From Branchiostoma floridae (lineage: Eukaryota > Chordata > Leptocardii > Amphioxiformes > Branchiostomatidae): a stretch of DNA of 64,000 nucleotides. Shown here one piece after another: positions 21,543-31,631 of this stretch. Positions within the stretch are counted from its first letter, which is position 1. Every line of letters begins with the position of its first letter. The notes below the pieces were generated by a model. It made no database searches and was not told where the DNA came from. It was given only the letters and a program-made list of their open reading frames with translations. The position numbers and the translations under genes are program-made. The DNA lies in NCBI RefSeq assembly GCF_000003815.2, contig NC_049989.1, forward strand, positions 17,390,554 to 17,454,553, given 5' to 3'.

Positions 21543-22483
21543 CCCTCATCCGACCGTATGGGGTCATTTTTGACCCCAGGCGTATATGTTAATCTGCCAT
21601 AGCAACATTTTTCATCAGAGAAAAAATCCCTTCCATGAATTTGTTTGTATACATGTCTTACAACATCTATCAATTTTTCGCCGAGTTTTGCCCATTATTG
21701 TATAAGCTATACTTGAAAGTTTGTGTCTTGTTCGGTGGGGTCAAAAATGACCCCAGCCAATTATGAATCATTAATTACATAAATATCAAGACATTTCAAT
21801 AAAATAAGAGGCATTCCTCATTATTGCTATTACAGCAACAGGTTATAGTTGCTTAGATGAGTAAACACCGAATATTTTGAAAGAAATTTAGTATTTTTGT
21901 GTAAAACACAGTTTTTGACATTCTGCATAAATTATGATACTACGCACTAATTACCTATGCTAATGAACGTGAAAATGTTTCTAAATAATTAAAAAAACAA
22001 TATATGGACAGAATGTGCAGAAGAAACCTACAAGAAAGATATTTGCGGGAAAATATACAAGAGTTATTTCATGTGTGTGTTTAGATGGCGGAATATGGTG
22101 CATAATTAAGTAATAAATTCGTTACTTTTTACAAATATTGAATTTTTTCCTGTTAAATAACATTATTATGCTATCAGTATTATTGCATCATCACAATTAT
22201 TGTTTAGAAATTGATAATACAAAACATTGTTTAAGTAAGTTGAGTATGGTAGATTTTCAGAGCAAATGTGGTTTTTCCTCATTTTCTGCATAAATTATGA
22301 TAATGAGTAATAACTACTGACACCAAAACTTGTCAAAATATTTTTCATAGGTTAGTGAAACAGTAAATACACAGAAATGACAAAATAAGCCAGTAGAAAT
22401 ATGTCTATGAGCAAAACAAAATGGGGTCAAAAATGACCCCATACGGTCAGATTCGTCGTAAAAATGTAACGATCGGATGAGGG
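21543..22483. mobile_element. piggyBac-type MITE A inside recombinase gene
   Basis: A 941-bp element starting CCCTCATCCGACCG and ending CGATCGGATGAGGG, flanked by TTAA at 21539-21542 and 22484-22487. Both ends carry an inner inverted ATGGGGTCATTTTTGACCCC motif. A third copy of the motif's half lies at ~21738. TTAA target duplication and a terminal CCC are diagnostic of piggyBac transposition. No transposase frame is present. It splits the recombinase reading frame of the surrounding retroelement. Confidence 0.85.
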
Positions 22484-22487
22484 TTAA

Positions 22488-22860
22488 CTTACCTCTCTGT
22501 TCAAAAGAACTTCTTAATTTCGAAATAATAGCGTTTCCCGAGCCCGAAGCCAACCTCACTGGGCAACTGCAGTGGTAGATACCCTTACGACCTAACTCCG
22601 GGCAAAGTTTTGTATGGACCTGGGTTTTCCCAAACGCATTCTTATACGCTAGGTATCTTAATATGTCCCTCGGTGTTGCCTCTTCTGGGGGCTTAGGTTG
22701 AAGCAAACGCGCCAAGAACGTGGCGAAATCACGGAAAGTAGCGATCTTCTGTTTCTCATAAGGAGAAACTTGCTGTTAAACTTCGTCAACTTGTGCATCT
22801 AGTTCTGCAGCATCTATATCCAAAGTTGCTCCAATAGGACATCCTTGGTTGCTGACATCC
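22488..22860 (-). pseudogene. DIRS-like tyrosine recombinase, N-terminal piece
   Basis: The minus frame reads 'SPYEKQKIATFRDFATFLAR', 'EEATPRDILRYLAYKNAFGK', 'TQVH', 'LCPELGRKGIYHCSCPVRLA' and 'ISKLRSSFEQRG'. This is the SAM-like core-binding domain with a Cys-rich insertion typical of this recombinase group. An in-frame stop lies shortly before 'SPYEKQ'. The frame is cut at 22484 by the TTAA of MITE A. Confidence 0.7.
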
Positions 22861-22986
22861 TTCCCGCACTTTCAGGCTTCAGGTTCTATAAATCAAATAA
22901 AATATAGAAAATTAATACAAACAAAAAGAGACAGCGTGAACATAATTACCCAACAACTTTCTCCTCCGTTTTACCAAAATGACGAA

Positions 22987-23651
22987 CTAACAGCGCTCTA
23001 CCCTGAACGCCCACAGGTCCCACGGAATAGCCTTCGGAATATAGCCTTGGGGAGACGGAATGAGCAGAGTTCGGTCATCTCCTTTCTTTGCCAGCATGAA
23101 TTTTTTAGTGCAGATTACATTAATTACTGCCCACCAGAACAGTTTTGGTGTCGTATCCGGAAGGATTATAGTGAACGGAACCTTATACTGGCGGAGATGA
23201 GCTATAGCCGTGCCTGCTAAGCAGATGGGAGGGGAAATGTATCCATTACCCTCTTTCGTTAGGTCCTGGAGGAAAAAATCCACCCCGGAAGAAGCCGGGG
23301 AGGGGAAAGGGGTAAAATGACGGTGGACCTTAGTATTCGAGTCTAAAGCCATGAAATCAATCGAATGCGGGCCAAACGCGTTATCTACTTCAACCCAAGC
23401 CTCTGAAGGGAGCATGGCGTCTTGAGGGCATAGGACTCTAGAAGGCAGATCCGCTTTATTGTCCTTTGACCTGACAAAGGCAAAACTTAATGAAGCCTCA
23501 TTAGCAAGTAACTGATGGAAAATGTCCTTCAAAATCCTAACTAGCGCTAGATCTCTCCCTCCTTGGCTTTGCCAAGCCTTGATGACTGCCTGATTATCTG
23601 AGTGAATCTTGATTCTGGAGTTTCTGAGGCCGTCTGAGAACGTTATCAACG
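22987..23651 (-). pseudogene. DIRS-like pol: RNase H C-terminal half and following domain
   Basis: The 220-codon frame starts with 'FSDGLRNSRIKIHSDNQAV' (third RNase H catalytic aspartate, in SDNQ) and 'DNKADLPSR' (fourth, in KAD). It goes on through 'WVEVDNAFGPHSIDFMALDS' and 'HFTPFPSPASSGVDFFLQDL', the conserved region after RNase H in DIRS-type elements. It ends at a stop near 22987. The frame is directly continuous with that at 24608-25168 when MITE B and one TTAA are discounted. Confidence 0.75.
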
Positions 23652-23655
23652 TTAA

Positions 23656-24603
23656 CCCTATTCAGACCGGGCTTTTTTGGTCATCCCTGGACCGGGGGGG
23701 GGGGGGGGCTTTTGATGCCCTCCACTTCTAAGTCCTATAACTCTTGAACGACGTACCGTAAGGCCACCAAATTTTCAGGACATAATGTCGACGTAATATC
23801 CAACAGATAAGTGACGTTTGACGTTGCGTTGACGTAAGATGACGTAATTATGACGTCATCAATTTGATTATATTGGCCAAACCCATGGAAAAAGGGTATT
23901 CTCAGAAAACTTCAAGTTATTCTACAAAAATGTAACAAGTGCAGATAACATAATAATAATGTTTGTTACGCCTTACGTTGCCAATAGCAACATCAATGAC
24001 GTCAATATGACGTCAAAAATGACGTCATGCACATCTAAGATACGTGTTGGGGTCCGCCATATTATATCCACCACCTTGAATTTTTTTAAATACTTTTTTT
24101 GCAACAAATAATCACAAAGGACAATGGAAATAGACTAAATTCATTCATTTAGATGGTTTTTAGTGAAAAAATACCAGGTAGTTACAAATTTTAAGGGATA
24201 ATTAGCGTGTTATTCTTGATCTTGCAATTCGGTCCGCCATCTTGGATTTGGGGCTGATGACGTCATCAAATTAGCATAATTTATGCATATATAATTATGA
24301 AAGATATGCTAAATAATATAAGATTTTATTTATGTAATAAAATCGCAGCAATATAGCAAATAAATGTGAAAAATACATTGTTAGAACCAAAAATAGTGAT
24401 TTTTGGCAAAACTGCCTGTCAACAAACGGTTGCCATGGCAACAAGAAAAAATGGAAAATTTGTCAAAATTTTCAAAATTGTTGCCAACAATATTTCAGGA
24501 AAACTCATCAAATTTGGTGGCTATAGCGTAAGCCGTTCTGGCGTTATAGGACATCGAAGTTAGCGCGGGCCTCAAAAGCCCCCCCCCCCCGGTCTGAATA
24601 GGG
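23656..24603. mobile_element. piggyBac-type MITE B inside RNase H gene
   Basis: A 948-bp element starting CCCTATTCAGACCGGGC and ending CCCGGTCTGAATAGGG, flanked by TTAA at 23652-23655 and 24604-24607. The arms continue with G/C homopolymer tracts and an inverted AAAAGCCC/GGGCTTTT motif. Its termini match MITE A at 11 of the first 14 bases, but its interior is unrelated. The interior is rich in TGACGTCA. No transposase frame is present. Confidence 0.88.
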
Positions 24604-24607
24604 TTAA

Positions 24608-25168
24608 GAGGATAACCTTTGCTTCTTTTAAGTGAATCGGCCATTCCTTTTCCTCCGTCCACCAATAATCTGTTGTCTCTACCCTTGACGCCCCCATATG
24701 TTGAACAATACCTGCCCAACCATAGCCTGACGCGTCAGTAGTGATATGCACGGAGGAGTGGCCTTCCTTTACCCAGGGGAAGACTTTGTTTGTATCATCT
24801 ATATAACTCCAATGGCGGAGCTCCCCTCTCAACTCTGGATTAACCTGTACCGGTCGCCCTGTAGCGATTGCCTCTGCAATAGCCCTATTGGTTTCTCGGG
24901 TGAACAACGAAGCCATCGGTATCATTACCGCAAAGGATGGGCATTTTCCCGCGAACCTTTGAAGAGTGAGCACATCTATCTCATTAGCATTGCGAATGTA
25001 CTCTCTGAGAGACCTAAATTTGACTACCTTATCCTTAGACTGAATACAACAAGTGCAGACCAGACCAGGGATCCTAAGAATTTTACTACCTTTTTTCGGG
25101 ATAAGAATGGACTTTCTTAATGCTAAGAAATATCCCAAATCAACGATGACTTTGCACAAGATTGGCAC
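24608..25168 (-). pseudogene. DIRS-like pol: RT thumb and RNase H N-terminal half
   Basis: The frame contains 'VIVDLGYFLALRKSILIPKK' (RT thumb), 'FRSLREYI', 'LQRFAGKCPSFAVMIPMA', then 'ITTDASGYGWAGI' (first RNase H aspartate) and 'WPIHLKEAKVILLTL' (glutamate). It ends exactly at the TTAA of MITE B. It overlaps the upstream RT frame by about 30 bp and is displaced from it by one frameshift near 25155. Confidence 0.8.
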
Positions 25169-26115
25169 CCGCCAATGCTAAGCGGAATTCCTCACTTTCC
25201 CTAACGGTTGGCGTGGAGGAGTGATTACATTTCATAAGTGGGCCTGCGTGTCTTTCATCAATATATTGGGAGGCTGGAACACCCAACGAGATTATATAAG
25301 GCGTTGCCAACCTACCCGTGGTGTCATAGATCATAGCACTCGGCTTGAAGCCGAACGGTAAGCTTCTACACACTAGCCAGAAGCCTCCCCATTCTATGCC
25401 CAAGAAAGTACGCGACTTTTCCTGCATTAAGATGTGATCATACCCCGACTTATCGTCACAGACCACTTGGAAACATTCTTTATATAAATACCTTGTTACA
25501 TTGATGAGTGGGTCCAACTTAAACGGACAGTCCTTTAACCATAGATTTAGAAATCGCTCGTCATGACAAAGTCTAGGCTTAGAAGGTTCGAACACAAGAG
25601 GCATCGTTAGATAAGGTGGGTCCACCTCCCTTACTCTTCCAATCACATCTACGGCCCCCGAAGCGATTCTACTTTCTAACGTCGTAGCGATGAACTGCGC
25701 AAAGTTTCGACTGCAAGGATAATTGTGGAAATACATAAATGGCGGGCGCTTTCCCCCATAATACCTTCCCTTGAACTTACCCTTGAACGGGCGAAAGTAT
25801 TCCTCTAGATCTACTCCTTCTGAAGCCCATCTGATAACTTCCCCATTTTCGACCCCCACTTTCCTTGCCAACTCCTGCCAATAATCACAATGATTGTGGA
25901 TATTCTCTGCCATAAAAGTCTCTGGATCGGGGAACTTTAACTGTTGAGGAGAGGCCCACAGTCCTTTACATGCCACGTCCTCCACAGATGGTACGGGCCC
26001 GACCGGAGCGGGACTTGCCCCCCTCCAATGCACACTTGAGATCCGCTTTTTTGCCGCTCCTAGCGGATCAAACGGGTATTGCAGTTCCCAGTCTGGAATG
26101 ACGATGTCTGAGGTT
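25140..26115 (-). pseudogene. DIRS-like reverse transcriptase
   Basis: A 297-codon frame (26033-25140), open further upstream to about 26115, contains 'KPRLCHDERFLNLW', 'VCDDKSGYDHILM', 'FLGIEWGGFWLVCRSLPFG' and 'LGVPASQYIDERHAG'. This is the RT domain of DIRS/Ngaro-type elements, which replicate through reverse transcription and integrate with a tyrosine recombinase. The usual active-site YIDD reads YIDE here. Otherwise this is the best preserved part of the element. Confidence 0.82.
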
Positions 26116-26785
26116 TTTGATGGGTGGCGAATCGGTTTCTGCCGAAGAAGAACGAATTATGTAAAACCGTGCCAACAAATTATAAAAGCAAAAGGAGGGG
26201 GGGGCAATCCCGCTCGCATCCCGGACCATCAAATATGGATAGCAAGGTCCTTAGTTGGGCCGACACGGTCCGCGAGAGGGAAAATTTAGGGGGCAAACCG
26301 AGCAAAGTCAACTTCTAGTAACTGACGAATACATAGTCGCACCAAAAGTTACTACGAAATGCATACAGCGGAAAGGAAAAAAATTGTTCCCTTACGGAAA
26401 CCTACCATAAAAATACCTATGAAAAGTGGGCCGCTTCATTTCATATTCACATGTTTCCTTATTATAACTAATGAGGAACGAACGCACTCAAAAAAAACAT
26501 TGCCAGACCAACCAAGTTGAGCACATTTGAAATCATCTTTATTACAACCAGGCCATTGCAACAAGCGTCTAGACTTGCTACCATTCCTTCAGTAGCTCAA
26601 TTTTCATATCTTCCAGTTTACTTTATTTATCTTTTTATTATTATATATATTATCTCTTGTTTTTCTACATTTTATCATGCTCTAACACAAAGACAAATAA
26701 CAATCCGATACACATCAGTTCAGTATGTTCCATCTTCAACGTTCAGCGTATCCTTAGTAAACTAGGACATAATCTTTAGTATTTA
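26116..26785. other. Spacer between gag and pol of the DIRS-like element
   Basis: AT-rich, with no recognised coding on either strand apart from short frames. Part of it may be the gag-pol junction or a later insertion. Confidence 0.35.
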
Positions 26786-27225
26786 TCTATTGCGTTTTCT
26801 TGTTACGCTTCCGGTTAAACGGGCAATCCCTGATCCAGTGGCTAAGCGAGTGACAAATGAAGCACCTCTCACGATCTCCACTGCCCCTGGGCCGCTTTCC
26901 CCCCCGGCCAGAGGGAGGCCGCGGCTCAGGGTAGGGGTCAGGGTGTGCCCGACCGTGTTGTTCCCATCCCTCCTAGCCTACGTGTTTTGAGGAAACTGTG
27001 AACCTTGTTAGCCGCTTGGACTCTAGCCTGAGTGCCGAAAAAGCGGATCAAAATTGATCTAAACCATGGCTGCCTTGTATAGGCCGCTAGCTCATCTGTA
27101 TTTGCAATAAATTCTTCCTTTCGAGCATGATCTTCTCTTCTCGCTGCCGTAACCAGAGCCTCTACCAAGCTCATGGCCCAGTCAGGATTGAAAGCACCGT
27201 CTGGCCTCCCACAGTAGGCGTTCAA
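26786..27225 (-). pseudogene. DIRS-like gag with zinc knuckle
   Basis: The frame from 27225 reads 'CGRPDGAFNPDWAMSLVEAL' and 'LAAYTRQPWFRSILIRFFG'. After a shift near 26940, an Arg/Pro/Gly-rich linker leads to 'RCFICHSLSHWIRDCPFNRK' with a full C-x2-C-x4-H-x4-C knuckle, ending at a stop near 26788. It matches the gag fragment at 10.5-11 kb and lies 5' of pol on the same strand, as expected. Confidence 0.7.
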
Positions 27226-27462
27226 TTCTCTCAGTACCGCGTCTACCGACTGGTTGCCTCCAGCGACCGGATCCTGGCGAGCAGGCTATCGAGAGAGGGT
27301 TCCTGAAAATTCGCAGAAAAAAAAACACCATGTGACCTTGAAACAATACTTTACCTCCACATTCTTACAGCCCCAGCCCTGTATAACACCATTGTAACCC
27401 TGGCTACCTTCCTTAGTCCGTCTCTGACGATACCGCCTTATTTGCAGGACCGTGCTTGCCTC

Positions 27463-27925
27463 ACCGAAGTAGCCCTGCTACCTTGTCGAGTCGGCTACTG
27501 GCTGAAGTCCGTATCTTTTCGAGCTCATGTCTACACACTTACCAAAGTAGCCCTGCTACCTTCCGAGTCGGCTCCAGGCTGAACTCGCTATCCTTGCGGC
27601 TCCATGCCAACAGACTTACCAAAGTAGTCCTGCTACCTTCCGAGTCGTCTCCGGGCCGAACTCGCTATCCTTGCGGCTCCATGCCAGCAGACTTACTAAA
27701 GCAGGCCTGCTACTTTCCGAGTCGGCTCCGGGCCGACCTCACTATCCCTGGGGCTCCATGCCAGCAGAGTTACCAAAGCAGGCCTACTACCTTCCGAGTC
27801 AGCTCCGGGCCGAACTCACTATCCTTGCGGCTCCATGCCAGAAGATTTACCAAAACAACCCTGCTACCTACCGAATCGGCCCCTGGCCAACAATCGGCGT
27901 CCATACGGCCTGCGACTTAACCACT
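27463..27925. repeat. 77-bp tandem array, six units
   Basis: Units start with ACCAAAGTAGCCCTGCTACC-type sequence at 27463 (78 bp), 27541, 27618, 27695, 27772 and 27849, with an exact 77-bp period thereafter. Each carries CCGAGTCGGCTCC and GCGGCTCCATGCCA. All plus frames stay open, but 77 is not a multiple of three, so the array does not encode a simple peptide repeat. It lies ~240 bp 5' of the DIRS gag. Confidence 0.9.
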
Positions 27926-28257
27926 TACAAGCCCTCTATTGTCACGTCCACTCTGGGCTCTTCCTGCTCAGCGTCCGCTCTGCTCCGGGTTGGCTTTCTA
28001 GATAAACTTACTTCGCCGCTTCTGAACTATGCATATAAGAGGCCGTCCTCTTGGACTGGAATCCTATTTCCAACCTACCGTGGTGTAAGGACTATTCCAC
28101 TCAGCGATGGAACTGACAGTTGTAGTCAATAATGCACAATGAATGTGTCTACCGTGACGTTTTATGGAAAAAAGTTACGACAGAAAAATTGCCAAACCCT
28201 ACGCCTCACTGCTGTTGTATCCAACTTTCGTCAGTATCTAACTTTCGTAATATGCCG

Positions 28258-28905
28258 AATCCTGGATATCCAGGAATCGTCCTGAGCAAAAGGACGATTC
28301 CTGGATATCCAGAAATCGTCGCAAACAGGACGTTTCCTGGATAGACGACGGTGTTTATCCAGAACGTGTACGTGGGGATGGAGCTTCCTGTTTTCGAGGG
28401 AGGAGACTATGCGGAGGGCGGGGGCATGTTGTTTTCGTCAGAAAGCCGCCATCTTTGTATCTCCCCGCAAGAAGATCGTGTAATTTATTTTGTTGATCCT
28501 GGTGTTACAGAACTTAAACGAATGTTGATAATGATACTTTGATGTTTACATGTTACTTACGTATCAGGCCCAAAATGCTTTTTGCGTAATGAATTAACAA
28601 ATGGCAGTCAAGATGGGATAAAGTTACTGTTGTTTTCCGTATAGCGACACATTCACGGTAACGTGTTAATAGCATCCAGATGGCGTCCCTTTGTCACACA
28701 AGGCCTGGTCCACATCCTGGATATCCAGGAAACGGCTTGAACAGGAGGACGCTTCCTGGATATCCAGAAAACGGCTTGAACAGACTCAGGACGAATCCTG
28801 GATATCCAGAAAACGGCTTGAACAGACTCAGGACGAATCCTGGATATCCAGAAAACGGCCTGAACAGGAGGACGATTCCTGGATATCCAGAAAACGGCCT
28901 GAACG
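28258..28905. repeat. Palindromic 39/42-bp minisatellite
   Basis: The core CCTGGATATCCAG occurs at 28261 and 28300, then at 28716, 28755, 28797, 28839 and 28878 (spacings 39, 42, 42, 39). A degenerate copy lies near 29320. TCCTGGATATCCAGGA is a perfect 16-bp palindrome where complete; the inner CTGGATATCCAG is invariant. Units alternate with AACGGCTTGAACAG spacers. Frames on both strands stay open (up to 132 codons), but nothing supports translation. 27926-28257 holds no recognised feature. Confidence 0.88.
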
Positions 28906-29160
28906 CCTGACGAAAATAAGGAATTCTCCCGCCATTTTTGATTTGCGAGCAAGCGGTCACTGTGGGTCACGCACGCACCGCAATGGTATCCTGCAACGCG
29001 GGTGCCCCGTAATACTCTGAACGCATGTATAAAGACAACCGTTGTCCACAACGATAGACAATAACAGTCGCACGACTATATTATGTGTTGTGTGTTTGAA
29101 GTTGTTTTTCGTGTAGCGTCACATTCTATTTACGTGTTAGTAGCATTCAGATGACGTCCT
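28622..29160. repeat. ~65-bp direct repeats flanking the palindromic array
   Basis: A segment with TAGCGACACATTC, ACGTGTTAATAGCAT and CCAGATGGCGTCC at 28640-28690 recurs at 29116-29160 in close variant form (offset ~475 bp). The second half of the minisatellite lies between them, suggesting a local tandem duplication. Confidence 0.75.
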
Positions 29161-29469
29161 ATCATGGGGAGGGCAGCGGTCACTTCCGGGTTTTAATCTC
29201 TCGCAACTTGATGTCTGTCGAGGTCTCACGAGGTCGACCCATATATGGAAACATGGGCGTGCATAATAATGTTTTCTGTACTGTCAATCACCATGATTGA
29301 CGGCACCGGAAGTACGAATCCTGGATATCTAGTTTTCGTAAGGTTTTTGGACGATTCCTGGAGCCGCCGAAAAGTAGATGCAACAACTATGGCCTATCTC
29401 TCGATCACCACGACGAAAACCAACCTCACCTGAGATCTTGCCTGCGATGTGGAGGCCCCTCCAGCCACA

Positions 29470-31285
29470 CAGTAGAAGAAAATTGGCAGTATTTCGCTAA
29501 TGGCTTAAAACAACTAATGCTCAAACATGTCCCACAAAAGAAACTCTCTGGTAGACAGAACTGCCCCTGGATTACCCCCAGCTCAAGAAAGCAATAAGAA
29601 AGAAGAAAAGATTATATAAGAAAGCTAAGAACACGATGCAGGAATGCGCCTGGGACAAATTCAAAGCACAGCGTAGAGAAGTTAAAAAGAACATCAGAAA
29701 GGCACATAACGAATACTTAGAAGAGATCATGAGTGAGGCCCTAGACAATCCAAAAAAGTTTTGGAACTACGTGAAAAGCAGAAAACAAACGGACACGGGT
29801 ATTGCAGCCTTAAAGGACAAAGACAACCTAGTTTCAGATGGGAAGGGAAAGGCAAAAGTCCTTAGCAGCCGGTATAAGTCAGTCTTCACAGAGGAAACTT
29901 TAACTAACATTCCTAACGACCTAGGCCCAAGCCCCTACCCAGATATGCCACAGATAACAGTAACCGTAGAAGGAGTCCAAAAACTGCTAGAAGGTATAAA
30001 CCCACGTAAGGCATCTGGACCCGACCACATCCCCTGCAGATTACTGTAAGATTACGCCGCTGAAATCAGTCCTATTTTATGTTTCATCTTTAACCAGTCA
30101 CTGGAGGAGGGACAAGTACCTGAGGATTGGCGGAGCACCTATGTTCACCCTATTTTCAAGAAGGGGGACAGGAGCGCCCCCGCCAATTATAGACCTGTGT
30201 CCCTCACCAGTGTCTGTTGCAAATTACTCGAACATATTCAATATTCAGCTACAATGAAGCACCTTGACAACCACAATATTCTACTTCCTACTCAGCAAGG
30301 CTTTCGAGCTAAATACTCATGTGAGTCGCAACTAATCTGTACGCTCCACGACATAATGTCATGGTATGATAAAGGACGGCAGGTTGACCTAGCAATATTA
30401 AATTTTTCGAAAGCATTCGATAGCGTGCCACACTTCCGTTTGCGTAAAAATTAGAATACTATGGTATAAGGGGTAAGAACTTCACCTGGATGAAAAATTG
30501 GCTCTTTAACAGACACCAGCAAGTAGTTGTAGATGGGGAGAGATCGACTAGTGCCAAGGTCAAGTCCGGGGTGCCGCAAGGGACAGTACTGGGCCCTCTT
30601 CTATATTCTTACTTTATATCAATGACATCGATAAAAATATCTCCTCCCAACTCCAACTTTTTGCTGATGATTGTCTGGTTTACCATCCCATACAAACGGA
30701 ACAGGACCAGCTAGATCTACAAAAAGACCTGGACACACTATCTGACTGGTCTAACACATGGCAACTTAAGTTCAATGTGAAGAAATGCTGCATTATTCAT
30801 GTACATAAATCCAAACGCTTACCACAATTCATGTACACACTGCTTGCAGAACCACTTGAGGTCAGCGCCCACCACCCCTACCTGGGGATTATACTGTCAC
30901 AGGACCTCAAGTGGTCAAGACACATCAACTCTGTCACGGCCAAGGCCAACAGTACACTGGGATTTATTCGAAGAAACATAAGGGGGGCATCAAAAGAGGT
31001 AAGGGCCAAAGCTTATACATCGCTGTTAGACCCAAACTTGAGTACGCATCCACGATATGGGACCCACAGAAACGACAATATGCCAACACAAATGTGCTAG
31101 TGAACAAAATTGAATCCGTACAGAAGCGAGCTGCTAGATATGTCTTTAACGATTACAGAACACACCACCAGTGTGTCGAACCTGCAGAGCAAGCTGGGTT
31201 GGCCGACCCTGCAGGCAAGGAGGTGTCAGGCCCGCCTAGTGTTGTTTTACAAGGCCTTCCACGGACTGGTAGATTCGTACATCGG
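29470..31285 (+). pseudogene. CR1-like LINE, 5'-truncated, frameshifted
   Basis: The EN-RT linker begins near 29470 and the frame at 29636-30049 leads to 'INPRKASGPDHIPCRLL' and a stop. Successive frames then give 'ANYRPVSLTSVCCKLLEHI', 'AILNFSKAFDSVPH' (RT motif A), 'VKSGVPQGTVLGPLLY', and in another frame 'LFADDCLVY' (catalytic ADD). The thumb region with 'HHPYLGIILSQDLKWSRHI' follows, then the C-terminal 'LGWPTLQARRCQARLVLFYK' at ~31250. The motif order is complete but there are at least four disruptions. The endonuclease is lacking. Confidence 0.8.
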
Positions 31286-31570
31286 TAAATTGAGGGCAAT
31301 TTTCACTGAGAATGGTAGGTGTGGCTGGGACGAAAGATTGGGACTAGGGAACCCAGCAGTGTAAACAAATACTTAAAAGCAGTGACAAAGGAACATCTAG
31401 AGCAGTTTTTAACCCAACAACAGTCAACACCCGTTTTCTTTCCCAGAATTGTGAAGATTTGTAGTTTCCTCGAATCGCAAATAGACGTCGAGATGTCTCC
31501 GACATGGCTATTCAATTTGGCTTGGGACCAAGCAATCTTAAAATGCTTATTCTTCGCTGTAATAAACTGA
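31270..31570 (+). pseudogene. DIRS-like recombinase fragment joined to LINE end
   Basis: Immediately after the LINE C-terminus the plus strand reads 'DSYIGKLRAIFTENG', then 'WDERLGLGNPA', and in the next frame 'VNKYLKAVTKEHLEQFLTQQ' and a degraded 'LAWDQAILKCLFFA'. These belong to the core-binding domain of the YR-retroelement recombinase, as in the 21.3-22.9 kb copy. Neither its beginning nor its catalytic part is present. Confidence 0.65.
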
Positions 31571-31587
31571 GCGTACAAACGTTTGAT

Positions 31588-31631
31588 GTTAATTGAGTCG
31601 GATAGGAATGCAGACCCTCGACTCAATTAAC
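31588..31631. repeat. 13-bp perfect inverted repeat, 18-bp loop
   Basis: GTTAATTGAGTCG (31588-31600) and CGACTCAATTAAC (31619-31631) are exact reverse complements. It lies just after the recombinase fragment. Confidence 0.85.

Noticed and set aside
27456-28132. Two ~150-codon plus frames
   Set aside because: They run through the 77-bp array, whose period is not a multiple of three; the peptide merely follows the repeat.
28653-29051. 132-codon minus frame with repeated 'QAVFWISR'
   Set aside because: It results from the 39/42-bp palindromic repeat. Both strands are equally open and nothing coding flanks it.
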